Shown: positions 43,328 through 52,925 of the stretch, piece by piece | Position numbering within the stretch: position 1 is the first letter of the stretch | Layout: each line of letters starts with the position of its first letter | Origin: Mesorhizobium zhangyense | GTDB taxonomy: Bacteria; Pseudomonadota; Alphaproteobacteria; Rhizobiales; Rhizobiaceae | Direction of reading: 5' to 3' | Length of the DNA: 64,000 nt | Assembly: GCF_011045115.1 (NCBI RefSeq) | Contig: NZ_JAAKZG010000018.1 | Coordinates: 19,457-83,456 of the forward strand | Notes under the pieces: generated by a model | Seen by the model: only the letters and a program-made list of their open reading frames with translations | Told to the model about the DNA's origin: nothing | The model's database searches: none | Translations under genes and position numbers: made by a program

Positions 43328-44038
43328 TCATCTCACGCCGATGTTCCAATCGGCGCATATGTCCTGCAGCAGCTTCTGTGTCACCTCGATGTCCCGCACC
43401 ATCAGTCTGCCGGCGCTTTGTGCTTTGCCAGCGCGAAACGCTTCGATCATGTCGTAGTGATAGGTTGAATATGAGGGGATCACGCCGTCATCCAGCTGTT
43501 GCTTGATCAGGTCCGACAAAATCCGCATGTAAGGGCCGAAGCGCAGCCATAATACCTCAATCATCTGAGGCAGGATTTCCGAGGCGGATTTCTCATAGAT
43601 CGAAAAGTGGAATTCCTGATTCTTGCGGAGCATGTCGTAGACCTTGCCTGCCCTGCCAAGCGCCTCATGCTCCTTGGCAAGCCCGAGACTGCGATCGATG
43701 TCGGTTGCCGTCATCAGAGGCGTTGCCAGTTCGGTCGCAAGTCCTTCGAGGGACGAGCGCGCACGGGAAAGATCATCGAGGCGCCCACGCGATACTGCGG
43801 GCACTTGCGCCGAGCCGTTGCGAGCGATCTCCAGGCCATTCTCGGCAACCAGTCGACGAAGCGCCTCGCGAACCGGCATGTGGCTTGTTTTGAACTCAGC
43901 TGCGAGCGAAGAGATCGTCATCACTTGTGAAGGCTCGAATTTCCCCCACATCAGTGCGTGCCGTAATTGTTCATAGACGCCGTCTTGCACGGTGACGCGC
44001 GAGGACACTTTGAAAAACCCGGCCTCATTCATGAGCAT
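43328..44038 (-). CDS. GntR-family (FCD domain) transcriptional regulator, paralog 1
   Basis: A 236-residue regulator; ATG 44038 with GGGGGAAT just upstream. The winged HTH includes VQDGVYEQLRHALMWGKFEP and SSLAAEFKTSHMPVREALRR; the C-terminal FCD domain has RARSSLEGLATELATPL and YEKSASEILPQMIEVLWLRF with likely metal-ligating Asp/His residues. It is roughly half identical to the regulator at 52926, including the distinctive LRFGPYMR segment. It is divergent from the peptide-transporter operon and probably regulates it. FCD regulators usually respond to organic acids or amino acid derivatives. Confidence 0.9.
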   Translation of the reverse strand: MLMNEAGFFKVSSRVTVQDGVYEQLRHALMWGKFEPSQVMTISSLAAEFKTSHMPVREALRRLVAENGLEIARNGSAQVPAVSRGRLDDLSRARSSLEGLATELATPLMTATDIDRSLGLAKEHEALGRAGKVYDMLRKNQEFHFSIYEKSASEILPQMIEVLWLRFGPYMRILSDLIKQQLDDGVIPSYSTYHYDMIEAFRAGKAQSAGRLMVRDIEVTQKLLQDICADWNIGVR

Positions 44039-44294
44039 ATTCCCCCTTCATCCAGCCTAGCATCGCAGTGAAGAAGAGGCAGCGTCCGTACGGATTGTAT
44101 GTTCCGGCAGCCGCCGAAATCCTTTCTCAGGACGCAGCCATCTGCATGCCCTCAAGAATGGACCATGGACCGAAGTGCTGGGCAGTCCGGACTGGAAAGA
44201 CCGCCCCATCATATCGATGCCCATATCAATCCTCGCAGAAACACGCATTAAAAATCAGTAGCTTACACAAAAATAGCAGATGGTCATCAGAAAA

Positions 44295-44310
44295 GTGCTC
44301 ATTTGATCAA
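44295..44310. promoter_or_regulatory. Degenerate GntR operator upstream of the peptide transporter operon
   Basis: GTGCTCATTTGATCAA matches the palindrome GTGATCA-N2-TGATCAC (found at 52887 and within 53833-53856) at 12 of 14 arm positions, with the same two-base centre. It lies 97 bases before the binding-protein start in the region 44039-44406 shared with the divergent GntR gene. Confidence 0.5.
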
Positions 44311-44406
44311 AAGATATTGTCATGCAGATTTTTTTGCCTATGCTGCCATTAAGCCTGGACACTAGGCGGCCACAAAAATGGGAACACGAAGCTCGGAGAA
44401 GGTCTA

Positions 44407-46089
44407 ATGACACGACAAGGCGTCACGGTTGCGTCCAACTATTCTTGGCTGAAGATACTATCTGGATATTCTCTTGGAGAACTGCAGGCTTCGGCCTCGA
44501 TCACAGCGAGGCTTTTGCGCAAGCTGGCTGTTGCCGGCTTCGTTGCGACCGCCATTCCGGGTGTCTACGCAAACGCTGCGGACTTTAAATTTGCCGGCCC
44601 GCTCGATGCCTACACGCTCGATCCTCATGCAGTTTCGAATACGCTGATATTTGCCGTTCTGAGCAATGTCTATGAGCCGCTGGTTCGCCGCAACGACAAG
44701 CTTGAGCTGGAGCCGGCTCTTGCGACCTCCTGGAAGCAGCGGGACGACACGACGTGGGAATTCACCTTGCGCGAGGGTGTGAAGTTCCAGAATGGAGACG
44801 ACTTCACTGCCGATGACGTGATCTTCTCGCTGACCCGCAGCAAGGCCGGTGGCATCAAGTCGAACATTGCATCGATCGTCTCGGCTGAAAAAGTCGATGA
44901 TCACAAGGTCCTGCTGAAAACGTCCGCCCCCAACCCGGTCTTGCCGAACCAGATCGTCAACTGGTTCATGATGGACAAGGAGTGGGCTGAAGCCAATGGC
45001 GCCGTTCAGCCCGGCAGCGCCAACAACAACACCGAGACCTTTGCCAACCGCAACGCCAACGGCACCGGCCCTTACATCATCAAGAACCGCGACCCGGGTG
45101 TGAAGACCGTCTTCGAAACGAATACCGGCTGGTGGGACAAGAAGGTCGGCAACGTCGAAACCGCAACCTTCTTCGTCATACCCAATCCCTCGACCCGCGT
45201 TTCGGCGTTGCTGTCCGGCGAAGTCGACATGATTGATGGCGTGCCGCCGCAGGATGCACAGCGCGTCGATGATGCCGACGGCCTACATGTCGAGGCGGGT
45301 TCCGATCTACGCACCATCTATCTGCAGCCGGATGTGGCTCGCGACAATCTGATCTTCGGCAGCGAGAAGGACAAGAACCCGTTCAAGGATCTGCGTGTGC
45401 GCCAGGCAATGCAGCTTTCGATCGACACCAGCGCCATTCAAAAACGTATCATGCGCAATTTCTCGACCCCGGTCGGTCTGCCCATCGGCCGCGAGGTGAC
45501 GGGTTTCGATGCGGCCATAGGCGAGCCGGTTGCAGCAGATGTCGATAAAGCCAAGGCTTTGATGGCTGAAGCCGGCTATGAAAAAGGCTTTTCGGTCACG
45601 CTCGACTGTACCAACGACCGCTTCATGAATGACGAGGCCACCTGCCTTGCGATCGCAGCCTCGCTGGGCAAGATCGGCATCAAGGTCGAGCCGCGTGCGC
45701 AGACAACGGGTCAGTGGGCAAAGCAGGTCAACCCGCCGGAATACAACACGAGCTTGGCGCTGCTGGGCTATTCACCTTTCACATATGACGCGCACATCTT
45801 CCTGACCTCGATCGTGGCGACCCGCGATCCAGCCAATGGTCTGGGCTCCTTCAACATCGGCGGTTATTCGAATCCGGAAGTCGACAAGCTGATTGCCGAA
45901 AGCGGCAAGGAAACGGATCAGGAAAAGCGTACCGCGATGATCGAGCAGGCGATGAAGATCATCAAGGAAGATGTCGGCTTCATTCCAATCCACCAGTTGA
46001 AGCAACTGTGGGGCGTGAAGGACAGCATCACTGTCGTGCAACCCGCTGATCTCGGCTACCCGCTGCGCTACTTCACGGTAAAGCAATGA
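44407..46089 (+). CDS. Peptide/opine-type ABC transporter substrate-binding protein (SBP_bac_5)
   Basis: A 560-residue extracytoplasmic solute-binding protein, family 5. ATG 44407 follows GGAGAAGGTCTA. The signal peptide is set back: about 35 residues precede the basic-hydrophobic core LLRKLAVAGFVATAIPGVYA. The mature protein begins DFKFAGPLDAYTLDPHAVSN; WKQRDDTTWEFTLREGVKFQ and NGDDFTADDVIFSL are the family signature region. It delivers a dipeptide-like or N-acyl amino acid ligand to the permeases encoded at 47250-49156. It overlaps the next gene by four bases. Confidence 0.92.
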   Translation: MTRQGVTVASNYSWLKILSGYSLGELQASASITARLLRKLAVAGFVATAIPGVYANAADFKFAGPLDAYTLDPHAVSNTLIFAVLSNVYEPLVRRNDKLELEPALATSWKQRDDTTWEFTLREGVKFQNGDDFTADDVIFSLTRSKAGGIKSNIASIVSAEKVDDHKVLLKTSAPNPVLPNQIVNWFMMDKEWAEANGAVQPGSANNNTETFANRNANGTGPYIIKNRDPGVKTVFETNTGWWDKKVGNVETATFFVIPNPSTRVSALLSGEVDMIDGVPPQDAQRVDDADGLHVEAGSDLRTIYLQPDVARDNLIFGSEKDKNPFKDLRVRQAMQLSIDTSAIQKRIMRNFSTPVGLPIGREVTGFDAAIGEPVAADVDKAKALMAEAGYEKGFSVTLDCTNDRFMNDEATCLAIAASLGKIGIKVEPRAQTTGQWAKQVNPPEYNTSLALLGYSPFTYDAHIFLTSIVATRDPANGLGSFNIGGYSNPEVDKLIAESGKETDQEKRTAMIEQAMKIIKEDVGFIPIHQLKQLWGVKDSITVVQPADLGYPLRYFTVKQ

Positions 46090-47240
46090 CCATTGCGAAT
46101 GACGTCACGCGGCACCTTGCGGACCTGATTGCCTTTCCGACGATCAGCGCAGTTTCGAACCTCGATCTCCTTGACTATGTCGAGCGCGAGGCCGCTCCTT
46201 TCGGAGCCCGCTTCAAGCGATTTCCGAACGCGGAAGGCGATAAGGCGAATCTGCTGGTCACGGTCGGCCCCGAAGTCAAAGGCGGCGTCGTGTTCAGCGG
46301 TCACACCGACGTTGTCCCGACACAGGGCCAATCCTGGACAGGCGATCCCTGGACGCTGCGAAACAACAACGGCCGGCTGATCGGGCGTGGCGCCACCGAC
46401 ATGAAAGGCTTTCTGGCTTGTTGCCTCACTGCCTTGCCGGAGCTTTCATCAAGGCCGCTCAAGGCCCCGGTTCACCTCGCCTTCTCTTATGACGAGGAAG
46501 TCGGCTGTACCGGTGTTGGAGCAATGGCTGACTGGATAGGACAAAGCCATATGAAGCCCAGTCTCGCCGTCATCGGCGAGGCAACCAGCATGGACATGAT
46601 ATCCGCGCACAAGGGTGGCCTGATCGGTTGGGTTCGCATCAAGGGCAAGCCCGGCCACTCGTCGCAACCCGATCGCTACGTCAATGCGGTGATGGTCGCA
46701 GGTGATCTGATTGCCGAGATCAACAGGATTCGCGCCGAAATGCGATCCGGTCCCCAATTTGAAGGCCTCGACCCGCCCTATTCGACGATCCAGGTCAACC
46801 AGATCAAGGGTGGCCTGCACGGCAACATCGTCGCCGAGGCCTGCGATTTCTTTTGGGAAATGCGCATCATTCCAGGCGAAAGCGATCTGGACGTGCTGGC
46901 TCGAATGGAGCGATTTGCCAAAGACGTGCTTGAGCCGGCAATGAAGGCGGTCGATCCGGAAACGGGCATCGTCTTCGAGGTTCAGGCCCGCATTCCGGGC
47001 CTGAAACCCAATGGCGACGACGCGCTTGATGCGGAGTTGCTCAAGTGTCTGGGCCGCACCGCGCCTCGCTATGTATCGTATGGAACCGAAGCGGGCATTT
47101 TCCAGAATGCCGGAGTACCTTCCGTCGTGATCGGTCCCGGCGATATAGCCGATGCCCATCAGCCCGACGAATCCGTCGAGATCGCCGAGCTGGAGCGCTG
47201 CGTCGCGTTTCTTCACAGCCTCGGCAATCGCTGCTGCTGA
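46086..47240 (+). CDS. M20 family deacylase, acetylornithine deacetylase (ArgE) type
   Basis: A 384-residue zinc amidohydrolase starting at an ATGA overlap. The metal motif is VVFSGHTDVVPT (His and catalytic Asp), then GRGATDMKGFLACCLTAL (bridging Asp), YDEEVGCTGVGAM (Glu base and metal Glu) and a C-terminal GTEAGIFQ with GPGDIADAHQPDESV (last His). It matches ArgE of the PepT/M20A group. Set inside a peptide-transporter operon, it more likely cleaves an imported N-acyl amino acid than acetylornithine in arginine synthesis. Confidence 0.9.
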   Translation: MTIANDVTRHLADLIAFPTISAVSNLDLLDYVEREAAPFGARFKRFPNAEGDKANLLVTVGPEVKGGVVFSGHTDVVPTQGQSWTGDPWTLRNNNGRLIGRGATDMKGFLACCLTALPELSSRPLKAPVHLAFSYDEEVGCTGVGAMADWIGQSHMKPSLAVIGEATSMDMISAHKGGLIGWVRIKGKPGHSSQPDRYVNAVMVAGDLIAEINRIRAEMRSGPQFEGLDPPYSTIQVNQIKGGLHGNIVAEACDFFWEMRIIPGESDLDVLARMERFAKDVLEPAMKAVDPETGIVFEVQARIPGLKPNGDDALDAELLKCLGRTAPRYVSYGTEAGIFQNAGVPSVVIGPGDIADAHQPDESVEIAELERCVAFLHSLGNRCC

Positions 47241-47249
47241 GATAAACCA

Positions 47250-48218
47250 ATGTTGACATACACTGCCTCCCGCATCGGGCAGACGATCATCGTTCTTTTG
47301 ATCATCAGCTTCATCGCCTTCCTGCTGGTGGCAAACCTTGGCGATCCATTGTCCGCGCTTCTGAGCGCCGATGCGACGGTTGCCGAGCGCGCTGCCCTGA
47401 TCAAGCAGCTCGGTCTCGAGCAGCCCATGTTGAGCCGCTTCGCAAGCTTCCTGACCAATTTCCTTCAGGGCGATCTGGGCACCTCGTACCGGACTCAGGA
47501 ACCGGTCGCGAAGCTGATTGTGGAGAGACTTCCGGCAACTGTGGAATTGGCCTTCGTCAGCCTGATCTTCACGATTTTTGTCGGCATCCCGGCAGGTATC
47601 TTCTGCGGCGTCAATCCGAAGTCTCCAATTTCTCGCGGTATCATGCTGTTTTCGATCACCGGTATCACGCTGCCGAATTTCGTTGTCGGCATCGCGCTGA
47701 TCGCAGTCTTTTCCGTGCAGCTGGCCATCCTGCCGTCATTCGGCCGTGGCGAGACGGTCAGTCTCGGTTTCTGGTCGACCGGCCTGCTGACGGTATCCGG
47801 ATGGCAGGCGATAATCCTGCCGGCGATCACGCTCTCAACCTTCCAGATCACTTTCATCATACGCATGCTGCGCACCCAGCTGATGGAGGTCGGACAAAGC
47901 GAGCATATCCGCTTCGCCCGTGCCCGCGGCGTTCCGGAAACCACGATCTGGTTCCACTACGCGGTGAAGAATACGCTTCTGCCCGTGATCACCATGTTGG
48001 GACTGCAACTCGGTAACATCATCGCGTTTTCCGTCGTCACCGAAAATGTCTTCGCCTGGCCGGGACTCGGCTCGCTGTTCCTGCAATCGATCCAGGCCGC
48101 CGATATCCCGGTGATCGCGATCTACCTGATCTTTGTCGGCGCCGTCTTCATGATCATCAACCTTGCGGTCGAACTCAGCTATCCGCTGATCGATCCGCGC
48201 GTTCTAAGGAGGAAGTGA
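47250..48218 (+). CDS. Dipeptide/oligopeptide-type ABC transporter permease (DppB-like)
   Basis: A 322-residue permease with six predicted helices: YTASRIGQTIIVLLIISFIA is the first, GDLGTSYRTQEPVAKLIVER the conserved periplasmic block, and RFARARGVPETTIWFHYAVK the EAA loop. It starts nine bases after the M20 gene and its stop overlaps the next gene. It forms the membrane channel with the DppC-like partner. Confidence 0.92.
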   Translation: MLTYTASRIGQTIIVLLIISFIAFLLVANLGDPLSALLSADATVAERAALIKQLGLEQPMLSRFASFLTNFLQGDLGTSYRTQEPVAKLIVERLPATVELAFVSLIFTIFVGIPAGIFCGVNPKSPISRGIMLFSITGITLPNFVVGIALIAVFSVQLAILPSFGRGETVSLGFWSTGLLTVSGWQAIILPAITLSTFQITFIIRMLRTQLMEVGQSEHIRFARARGVPETTIWFHYAVKNTLLPVITMLGLQLGNIIAFSVVTENVFAWPGLGSLFLQSIQAADIPVIAIYLIFVGAVFMIINLAVELSYPLIDPRVLRRK

Positions 48219-49156
48219 TGAGCAATGTGACGCTTCCGTCCGCAGCCGCGCCGCGCACATTTCGCAGTTCGTTCTTCAGGGCAATGCGCAATGCACCGGG
48301 TCCGACATTCTCGGCATTGGTAATTCTTGCGCTCGCGCTTTACGCCGTGATCGTGCCGATGTTTGCGGTCAATCCGTTCGAGCTGAGCGGCATGTCGGTG
48401 CTCGACGCGTTCACGCCTCCGTTCTGGATGGCCGACGCCAACCCGGATTTCCCGCTGGGCGCGGACGATCAAGGACGCAACTTGCTGACCGCAATGGCCT
48501 ACGGCCTGCGAACCTCGATCATCGTCGGCATGCTGTCGGTCTTGATCGGACTGGTCGTTGGCGGCACGCTTGGCCTCGTCGCCGGTTTCGTCGGCGGCCG
48601 GATCGATGCGCTGATCATGCGATTTGCCGACGTCCAGCTTGCTTATCCGGCCCTGCTGCTTGCCATGATCATCGATGGCGCGTCGCGTGCCGTTCTTGGC
48701 AACGAGCGCAGCGCCGGAACGGCCATTACGATCGTCGTCGTCTCGATCGGTATCGCCTTCTGGGTTCAATATGCCCGCACGATCCGTTCGTCAGTGATGA
48801 TCGAGCGGGACCAGGATTATGTCTCCGCGGCCAGGATCACCGGGCGCAGCAATATAGGCATCATCTTCCTGCATATCCTACCCAACGTCATGGCGCCGGT
48901 GCTGGTGATCGCCACCATCAATCTCGGCATCGCCATCATCACCGAAGCGACCCTGAGCTTCCTCGGCATCGGCATCCCGATCACATCGCCCTCGCTCGGC
49001 ACGCTCATCCGCAACGGCAACAATTTCCTGCAATCCGGTGAATGGTGGATATCGATCTGGCCATGCCTGATCCTCGTCTTCTTCGTCGTCGCGGTGAACG
49101 TTCTGGGGGATCATTTGAGGGACATCTACAATCCACGCCTGAGGCTGCGCTCATGA
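48218..49156 (+). CDS. Dipeptide/oligopeptide-type ABC transporter permease (DppC-like)
   Basis: A 312-residue permease starting at ATG 48218 (AAGGAGG at 48207-48213), sharing its first A with the upstream stop. FPLGADDQGRNLLTAMAYGL is the DppC signature, VGGTLGLVAGFVGGRIDALI a core helix region and YVSAARITGRSNIGIIFLHI the EAA loop. The tail GDHLRDIYNPRLRLRS is typical of DppC. It pairs with the preceding permease. Confidence 0.92.
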   Translation: MSNVTLPSAAAPRTFRSSFFRAMRNAPGPTFSALVILALALYAVIVPMFAVNPFELSGMSVLDAFTPPFWMADANPDFPLGADDQGRNLLTAMAYGLRTSIIVGMLSVLIGLVVGGTLGLVAGFVGGRIDALIMRFADVQLAYPALLLAMIIDGASRAVLGNERSAGTAITIVVVSIGIAFWVQYARTIRSSVMIERDQDYVSAARITGRSNIGIIFLHILPNVMAPVLVIATINLGIAIITEATLSFLGIGIPITSPSLGTLIRNGNNFLQSGEWWISIWPCLILVFFVVAVNVLGDHLRDIYNPRLRLRS

Positions 49157-50136
49157 GCATGCCGCTTCTCGAGGTCAAGGACCTTACCGTCACGTTGAGC
49201 CGTCAGGATCGGCAGATCATGGCGCTCGACAATGTATCGTTTTCGATCAAGCCTGGTGAAGTGCTCGGCATCGTCGGTGAATCCGGAGCTGGAAAGTCGA
49301 TCACCGGTGCTGCGATTATCAATCTTCTGGTGCCGCCGCTGCGGCGCACCAGCGGCATCATTACGCTCGCGGGAGAGCGGCTGGACACTCTCAGCCCCCG
49401 TGCCCTGCGTTCCGTACGCGGCGGTCGTATCGGCTTCGTCTTCCAGGACCCGATGACATCACTCAACCCGGTGATCACCATCGGCAGGCAATTGATCGAT
49501 ACGATCCGCACGCATTTGCGCCTTGGCCGGGATCAGGCCAGGCGCAAGGCCATCGACTGGCTCGACCGTGTCGGTCTTCCCAACCCGGACCTGACCCTTG
49601 ATCGCTATCCGCATCAGCTTTCGGGCGGCATGCGTCAGCGCGTCGTGATCGCGCTCGCACTCTGCGCGGATCCGGTTCTGCTGATCGCCGATGAGCCGAC
49701 CACCGCACTCGACGTATCGGTTCAGGCGCATATCCTGCAACTGCTGCGTGATCTGCACCGGGAAAGCGGAACCAGCATGCTCTTGATCACGCACGATCTT
49801 GGCGTCATTGCGAAGATGGCCGACACGGTGGCTGTCTTTTACGCGGGCCGTGTCGCAGAGATCAGCCCGGTCAAGGAGCTCTTCACCAGACCGCGCCATC
49901 CCTACACTGAAGGCTTGATCCGCGCGACGCCGGCGCTCACAGCCGCCGGCGAAATCCAGCTCAATCCCATCGCGGGCGCCATGCCGGGTCTCGGTGCGCT
50001 TCCAAATGGCTGCGGCTTCAATCCGCGCTGCCCGAAAGCGCAAGATGACTGCCGCACGATCGTCCCACCTTTGACGCAACAGGATTTGTCGGCATTTGCG
50101 TGCTTTCATCCCTTGGAAAGGAGCCTTGTTCAATGA
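49153..50136 (+). CDS. Dipeptide-type ABC transporter ATPase (DppD-like)
   Basis: A 327-residue ATPase; ATG 49153 overlaps the permease stop, and the longer open frame is ignored. Walker A is GESGAGKSIT, the signature LSGGMRQRVVIALAL, Walker B LLIADEPTTALDV, and the C-terminal oligopeptide extension ends with CGFNPRCPKAQDDCRTIVPP and ACFHP, the Fe-S-type cysteine pattern of OppD/DppD. It powers uptake with the next protein. Confidence 0.92.
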   Translation: MSMPLLEVKDLTVTLSRQDRQIMALDNVSFSIKPGEVLGIVGESGAGKSITGAAIINLLVPPLRRTSGIITLAGERLDTLSPRALRSVRGGRIGFVFQDPMTSLNPVITIGRQLIDTIRTHLRLGRDQARRKAIDWLDRVGLPNPDLTLDRYPHQLSGGMRQRVVIALALCADPVLLIADEPTTALDVSVQAHILQLLRDLHRESGTSMLLITHDLGVIAKMADTVAVFYAGRVAEISPVKELFTRPRHPYTEGLIRATPALTAAGEIQLNPIAGAMPGLGALPNGCGFNPRCPKAQDDCRTIVPPLTQQDLSAFACFHPLERSLVQ

Positions 50137-51149
50137 AGAAGGCCCCGGACATCCTCGTTCTCGACGAGGTCAGCAAGGTTTATCACGGCCAGCAGGGTAT
50201 GCTGGAAAGACTGAGAGGCGGGCCTTCGTCCGACACCCGCGCCGTTTCCAATGTCAGCCTTGTCATTCGCCATGGCGAGACCGTCGGTCTGGTCGGTGAA
50301 AGCGGATGCGGGAAGTCGACGCTGGCCAGACTGGTTTCAGGGTTGATCAAGCCGACCAGCGGCAGCATCAACTTTCGCTCCGTTGCGCTGCCTGGCCATC
50401 CGCCCCGCTTGCAGATGATCTTCCAGGACCCATTCAGCTCGCTCAATGGGCGCTGGAAAATCGCCGATGCAATCGCTGAACCGATCGTCGTTCACAAACT
50501 GCGCAAAGGCCGTGCGGCGATCCGCGCCCGCGTCGATGAACTGCTCAACCTCGTCGGTCTCTCAAGCGCCGATGGCGAAAAATATCCGCAGGAGTTTTCC
50601 GGCGGCCAGCGCCAGCGCATCTGCATCGCAAGAGCGCTCGCGGGCGAGCCTGAGTTCCTGATACTCGACGAGCCCACCAGCGCGCTCGACGTTTCGGTTC
50701 AGGCGCAGATCCTCAATCTACTGCGCGATCTGCAAAAGAACCTCAATCTGACCAGCCTGTTCATCACGCATAATCTGCCGGTGGTGCGGATCATGGCCGA
50801 TCGTATCGGCGTGATGTATCTCGGCGAACTGGTCGAAGAGGCTGCTTGCGAGGAACTCTTCGTCAACCCACGCCATCCCTATACGCGCATGCTGATCGAT
50901 GCTGCGCCAAACATGGACGTGGACGACAGATCGTTGCACCCGATCATGGGCGAGCTGCCAAGCCCGGCATCACCGCCTCAAGGTTGCCGTTTCAGCAGCC
51001 GCTGCCCGTTCGTCAAAAATCTTTGCCGGGCCGAAGCGCCACCGAAACGACGTACCGAAAAGGGCGGGATGTTTCGCTGCCATTTCGAACCGGATCTGAC
51101 CCAGATGCCATCTATCGCTGATAAGAAAGGGGCGGCACAGCACGCATGA
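50133..51149 (+). CDS. Dipeptide-type ABC transporter ATPase (DppF-like)
   Basis: A 338-residue ATPase starting at an ATGA overlap. Walker A is GESGCGKSTLAR, the signature FSGGQRQRICIARAL, Walker B FLILDEPTSALDV; the C-terminal extension has GCRFSSRCPFVKNLCRAEAP, as in DppF. With the DppD-like protein it makes the heterodimeric ATPase. The N-terminal region MLERLRGGPSSDTRAVSNVS is a little longer than usual. Confidence 0.92.
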   Translation: MKKAPDILVLDEVSKVYHGQQGMLERLRGGPSSDTRAVSNVSLVIRHGETVGLVGESGCGKSTLARLVSGLIKPTSGSINFRSVALPGHPPRLQMIFQDPFSSLNGRWKIADAIAEPIVVHKLRKGRAAIRARVDELLNLVGLSSADGEKYPQEFSGGQRQRICIARALAGEPEFLILDEPTSALDVSVQAQILNLLRDLQKNLNLTSLFITHNLPVVRIMADRIGVMYLGELVEEAACEELFVNPRHPYTRMLIDAAPNMDVDDRSLHPIMGELPSPASPPQGCRFSSRCPFVKNLCRAEAPPKRRTEKGGMFRCHFEPDLTQMPSIADKKGAAQHA

Positions 51150-51180
51150 CAGCCTTTAACTTCAAAGCATATCGGTATGA

Positions 51181-52584
51181 ATGATGGATGCATCCGCAGT
51201 CCGCGCGCGTAACGCCGTGATAAACCGGGCCGTCGGCTATCTCGACGACGGTTCTTTCAAGGCGATACTTGCCAGCCGCGTGGCCATTCCCTCGGCCAGC
51301 CGTCTGCCTGAGCACAAGGCTGATCTTGGCCGCTATATCACCGAGAATTTGCAGCCGCATTTCGAGCGGATGGGCTTTGTCACCCGAATTTTCGAGAACG
51401 ACCTGGCGCCGGGACCATTTCTCCTGGCCGAACGGATTGAGGGCGCCGGGTTGACGACCGTGCTCCAGTACGGCCATGGCGATGTGGTTGCCGGCCTGGA
51501 AGATCAATGGGCCGAAGGTCTTCTGCCTTTCGCGATGACGGAGAGGAACGGCAACTGGTACGGCCGTGGGACGGCCGACAACAAGGGCCAGCACTCCATC
51601 AACATGGCCGCGATCGAAGCCGCAATTACCGAGCGCGGCTCGCTCGGTTTCAATCTCAAATATCTGATCGAGATGGGAGAAGAGTCTGGCTCACTCGGGC
51701 TTGAGATGTTTTGCGCAACGCATAAGCGTGAGCTCGCGGCCGACGTCTTCATCGCCTCCGACGGGCCAAGACTGGCGCTCGACAGACCGACAATCTTTCT
51801 CGGCGCACGCGGGGGCATTTCGTTCAATCTGGAAATCCAGGCGCGCGAAAGCTTCCAGCATTCCGGAAACTGGGGCGGTTTGCTGTCCAATCCGGGTATC
51901 GAGCTTTGCCACGCCATCGCGGCGCTCGTTGGCCGCATGGGTGAGATAAGAGTGCCGGAAATGACGCCGGGCACCATCCCCGCCAATGTCCGGACGGCCC
52001 TCAAGGACATAAAGATCACACCCACACAGGGCGACCCGCAGATCGACGAGTGGTGGGGCGAACCCGGCCTGACCTCCGAAGAAAAGGTATTCGCCTGGAG
52101 CTCATTCGAAGTCATGGAGATGGAGTGCGGCAACCTGGCCCAGCCGCTCTACGCGATTCCGCCGCGCTCGCGCGCTCGCGTCCAGCTGCGCTTTCCGGTC
52201 GGTGTCGATGTCAAGACTATCGTGCCAGCCGTGAGGAATGCCCTGAAAGAGGCCGGCTTTGATCGCGTCGTGGTCAACGATCCGACCGACGCGATTTTTT
52301 TAGCAAGCCGGCTTGATCCCGATCATCCGTGGGTTCGCCGTGTTGCCGCCTCAATCGAAACGACGCTCGGACAAAAACCGGCGATCCTTCCCAATCTGGG
52401 CGGATCGCTACCGAACAACATCTTCTCCGATCTTCTCGGCCTGCCGACGATCTGGATCCCGCATTCCTATCCGGGCTGCCTGCAGCACGCCGCCAACGAG
52501 CATCTGCCTGTCGCGATCGTGCGCGAAGGACTTGTCATGATGGCGGGCCTTTACTTCGATCTTGGAGAGGAGGGGCGTTCGTGA
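51181..52584 (+). CDS. M20 family metallopeptidase/deacylase
   Basis: A 467-residue enzyme of the M20 dipeptidase/deacylase group (CNDP-like). The metal motif is VLQYGHGDVV with the catalytic Asp, GRGTADNKGQHSINMAAIEA carries the bridging Asp, IEMGEESGSLGLEMF the Glu pair, and the late PHSYPGCLQHAANEHLP the final His. There are two adjacent ATG codons (51181, 51184) without a clear ribosome site. As the last gene of the transporter operon it should process the imported compound; with the ArgE-type enzyme the operon holds two different M20 activities, suggesting a substrate with two amide bonds or two related substrates. Confidence 0.88.
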   Translation: MMDASAVRARNAVINRAVGYLDDGSFKAILASRVAIPSASRLPEHKADLGRYITENLQPHFERMGFVTRIFENDLAPGPFLLAERIEGAGLTTVLQYGHGDVVAGLEDQWAEGLLPFAMTERNGNWYGRGTADNKGQHSINMAAIEAAITERGSLGFNLKYLIEMGEESGSLGLEMFCATHKRELAADVFIASDGPRLALDRPTIFLGARGGISFNLEIQARESFQHSGNWGGLLSNPGIELCHAIAALVGRMGEIRVPEMTPGTIPANVRTALKDIKITPTQGDPQIDEWWGEPGLTSEEKVFAWSSFEVMEMECGNLAQPLYAIPPRSRARVQLRFPVGVDVKTIVPAVRNALKEAGFDRVVVNDPTDAIFLASRLDPDHPWVRRVAASIETTLGQKPAILPNLGGSLPNNIFSDLLGLPTIWIPHSYPGCLQHAANEHLPVAIVREGLVMMAGLYFDLGEEGRS

Positions 52585-52886
52585 GGAGGCAATTTCCTCT
52601 GTCGACTGCGCCATGACGGGCGGAGTATCCTGGCGACTTGCTTTAATGACGTATCGCCCGCTGAGCTGGCAACGCATCGGCCTGAAATCAATTGGCAAGG
52701 CAGAACCCCTCCGCACGCTCGGACAGCGGTTAAAGTGACATCGGCAAAGCCATTCCTACGCAACGCCAAAACCATTGCCCAACCGCCCCCGTTGTGGGAG
52801 AAGGTGTCGTCGCAGGCGAGGGTGCTGAAGCGCCTCCATCGACAAAAACAACCGCTCAAACAATGGCTTGGCGATTGTTCCGATTT
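52585..52886. other. Gap before the second GntR gene
   Basis: No gene. Its right end leads into the palindromic operator at 52887-52902. Confidence 0.45.
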
Positions 52887-52902
52887 GTGATCAGGTGATC
52901 AC
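52887..52902. promoter_or_regulatory. GntR operator, GTGATCA-N2-TGATCAC
   Basis: GTGATCAGGTGATCAC: perfect 7-bp arms around GG, 23 bases before the start of the GntR gene, consistent with autoregulation. The arms are the same as in the operator at 53833-53856. Confidence 0.65.
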
Positions 52903-52925
52903 GCCGTCTCGGTTGGCGGAGCAAT